Source of the DNA: Candidatus Gorgonimonas leptogorgiae
Lineage (GTDB): Bacteria; Pseudomonadota; Gammaproteobacteria; Pseudomonadales; Endozoicomonadaceae
Length of the DNA: 6,253 bases
Direction: 5' to 3'
Assembly (NCBI GenBank): GCA_929200515.1
Contig: CAKNAD010000173.1
Location: forward strand, 1-6,253
The position numbers and the translations under genes are program-made. Of this stretch, positions 5,419-6,253 are shown piece by piece; positions within the stretch are counted from its first letter, which is position 1; every line of letters starts with the position of its first letter. The notes under the pieces were generated by a model. It was not told the DNA's origin and did not search any database. It saw only the letters and a list, made by a program, of their open reading frames with translations.

Positions 5419-6253
5419 ATGGACTTTACAAAAAAAAAAATAGTATACAACAATAAAGTTGTATATAACTTTGCCTTAATGGCTGTGTTTTGGGGCGTTA
5501 TTGGTATGGCAATAGGCCTGTTAATAGCCGGGCAACTAATATGGCCTGAACTTAACCTCAATTTACCATGGACGACTTTTGGTAGGCTGCGACCATTACA
5601 TACAAACGCAGTTATTTTTGCTTTTGGCGGTAATGTATTGTTTGCAACATCTTATTACGTTGTTCAGCGCACTTGCTATACTGCTTTGGCTTTTCCCTCT
5701 CTTGCAAAATTTACTTTTTGGGGTTGGCAACTAGTAATTGTTTTAGCTGCTATTTCTTTACCTTTAGGTATGACTACATCTAAGGAATATTCCGAACTAG
5801 AATGGCATATAAGTATCTTATTGGCAATAGTATGGATAAGCTATGCCATAGTATATTTCACTACTATTGTAAAAAGGACAACTAATCATATTTATGTAGC
5901 AAATTGGTTTTTTGGTGCTTTTATCTTAACCACCGCTGTGTTGCATGTAGTAAATAGCATGTGTATACCTGTAAATTTAACTAAATCATACTCTCTATAT
6001 TCTGGAGCCACCGATGCTATGATCCAATGGTGGTATGGACATAACGCAGTTGGCTTTTTTCTTACAGCAGGTTTTTTAGGAATAATGTATTATTTTGTTC
6101 CTAAGCAAGCACAAAGACCAGTTTATTCTTATAGGTTATCAGTCGTGCATTTTTGGACATTAGTTGCTATTTATATTTGGGCTGGACCTCACCATTTGCA
6201 CTATACAGCTTTACCAGATTGGGCACAAAGTTTAGGTATGGTTATGTCGTTAA
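5419..6253 (+). CDS. ccoN: cbb3-type cytochrome c oxidase subunit I (CcoN), N-terminal part, cut by the window edge
   Basis: CcoN is the catalytic subunit of the high-affinity cbb3 oxidase; it reduces O2 to water with electrons from CcoO/CcoP and pumps protons across the inner membrane. The frame is open from the ATG to the window end, giving 278 residues of the usual 475 or so. The landmark [18 protein letters not shown] carries H61, the ligand of low-spin heme b. SKEYSELEW (121-129) is the conserved loop. [11 protein letters not shown] carries H208, a CuB ligand. [18 protein letters not shown] carries Y252, the tyrosine that is cross-linked to a CuB histidine in this family, and H258/H259, the other CuB ligands. 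All sit one residue later than in the Pseudomonas stutzeri enzyme, so nothing is missing from the part seen. At least six membrane spans are recognisable. An in-frame TAA two codons upstream fixes this as the first ATG. Further cco genes are expected to the right, outside the window. Confidence 0.96.
   Translation, partial: MDFTKKKIVYNNKVVYNFALMAVFWGVIGMAIGLLIAGQLIWPELNLNLPWTTFGRLRPLHTNAVIFAFGGNVLFATSYYVVQRTCYTALAFPSLAKFTFWGWQLVIVLAAISLPLGMTTSKEYSELEWHISILLAIVWISYAIVYFTTIVKRTTNHIYVANWFFGAFILTTAVLHVVNSMCIPVNLTKSYSLYSGATDAMIQWWYGHNAVGFFLTAGFLGIMYYFVPKQAQRPVYSYRLSVVHFWTLVAIYIWAGPHHLHYTALPDWAQSLGMVMSL
5444..5465 (+). repeat. 8-bp stem-loop within ccoN codons 9-16
   Basis: TATACAAC (5444-5451) is exactly complementary to GTTGTATA (5458-5465) with a 6-nt loop. 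It lies about 25 nt inside the ccoN coding sequence, close enough to the start to affect ribosome loading, but it falls in ordinary coding sequence and may be incidental. Confidence 0.4.

Noticed and set aside
5211..5561. Minus-strand open frame of 116 codons
   Set aside because: Its start and first third lie antisense inside the clearly real ccoN, and the rest is low-complexity AT-rich intergenic sequence with no recognisable domain.
6230..6253. ccoN as a truncated pseudogene
   Set aside because: The frame is still open at the last base and all expected ligands in the visible part are present; the window simply ends.

Overview
The window looks like part of the chromosome of an AT-rich, probably host-associated gammaproteobacterium. 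The basis is strongly A/T-biased sequence throughout, a full-length YhdP (an AsmA-like envelope protein typical of Gram-negative bacteria, especially Gammaproteobacteria), and the start of ccoN, the catalytic subunit of a cbb3-type oxidase. I cannot name the species.

Layout, left to right. At 6-35 is a 13-bp hairpin with a 2-nt bulge that resembles the right end of an IS200/IS605 (tnpB-type) element whose body would lie left of the window. Two minus-strand accessory genes follow. The first (80-355) encodes a small single-span membrane protein of unknown function. The second (614-1141) encodes a secreted, ten-cysteine protein. Positions 1276-5046 (minus) hold the large yhdP gene. A divergent AT-rich intergenic region (5047-5418) separates it from ccoN (plus strand, 5419 to the window edge, truncated by the edge and not by a mutation).

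The most unusual item is the 614-1141 gene. Its product has the cysteine framework of the animal Ly6/uPAR/CD59 three-finger fold, including the terminal CC-x3-LCN signature, followed by a Thr/Ser/Pro-rich stalk and a C-terminal hydrophobic tail. This is the layout of a GPI-anchored or membrane-anchored Ly6 protein, yet it sits between bacterial genes without introns. A perfect 12-bp inverted repeat lies between it and yhdP and overlaps a candidate promoter. Acquisition from an animal host, host mimicry, or a poorly described bacterial three-finger family are all possible. The sequence alone supports the fold but not a function.

Functionally the core genes are independent: YhdP serves phospholipid transport to the outer membrane and CcoN serves low-oxygen respiration. 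The left 1.2 kb reads as a small accessory block next to a mobile-element end. No tRNA, rRNA or CRISPR array was seen.
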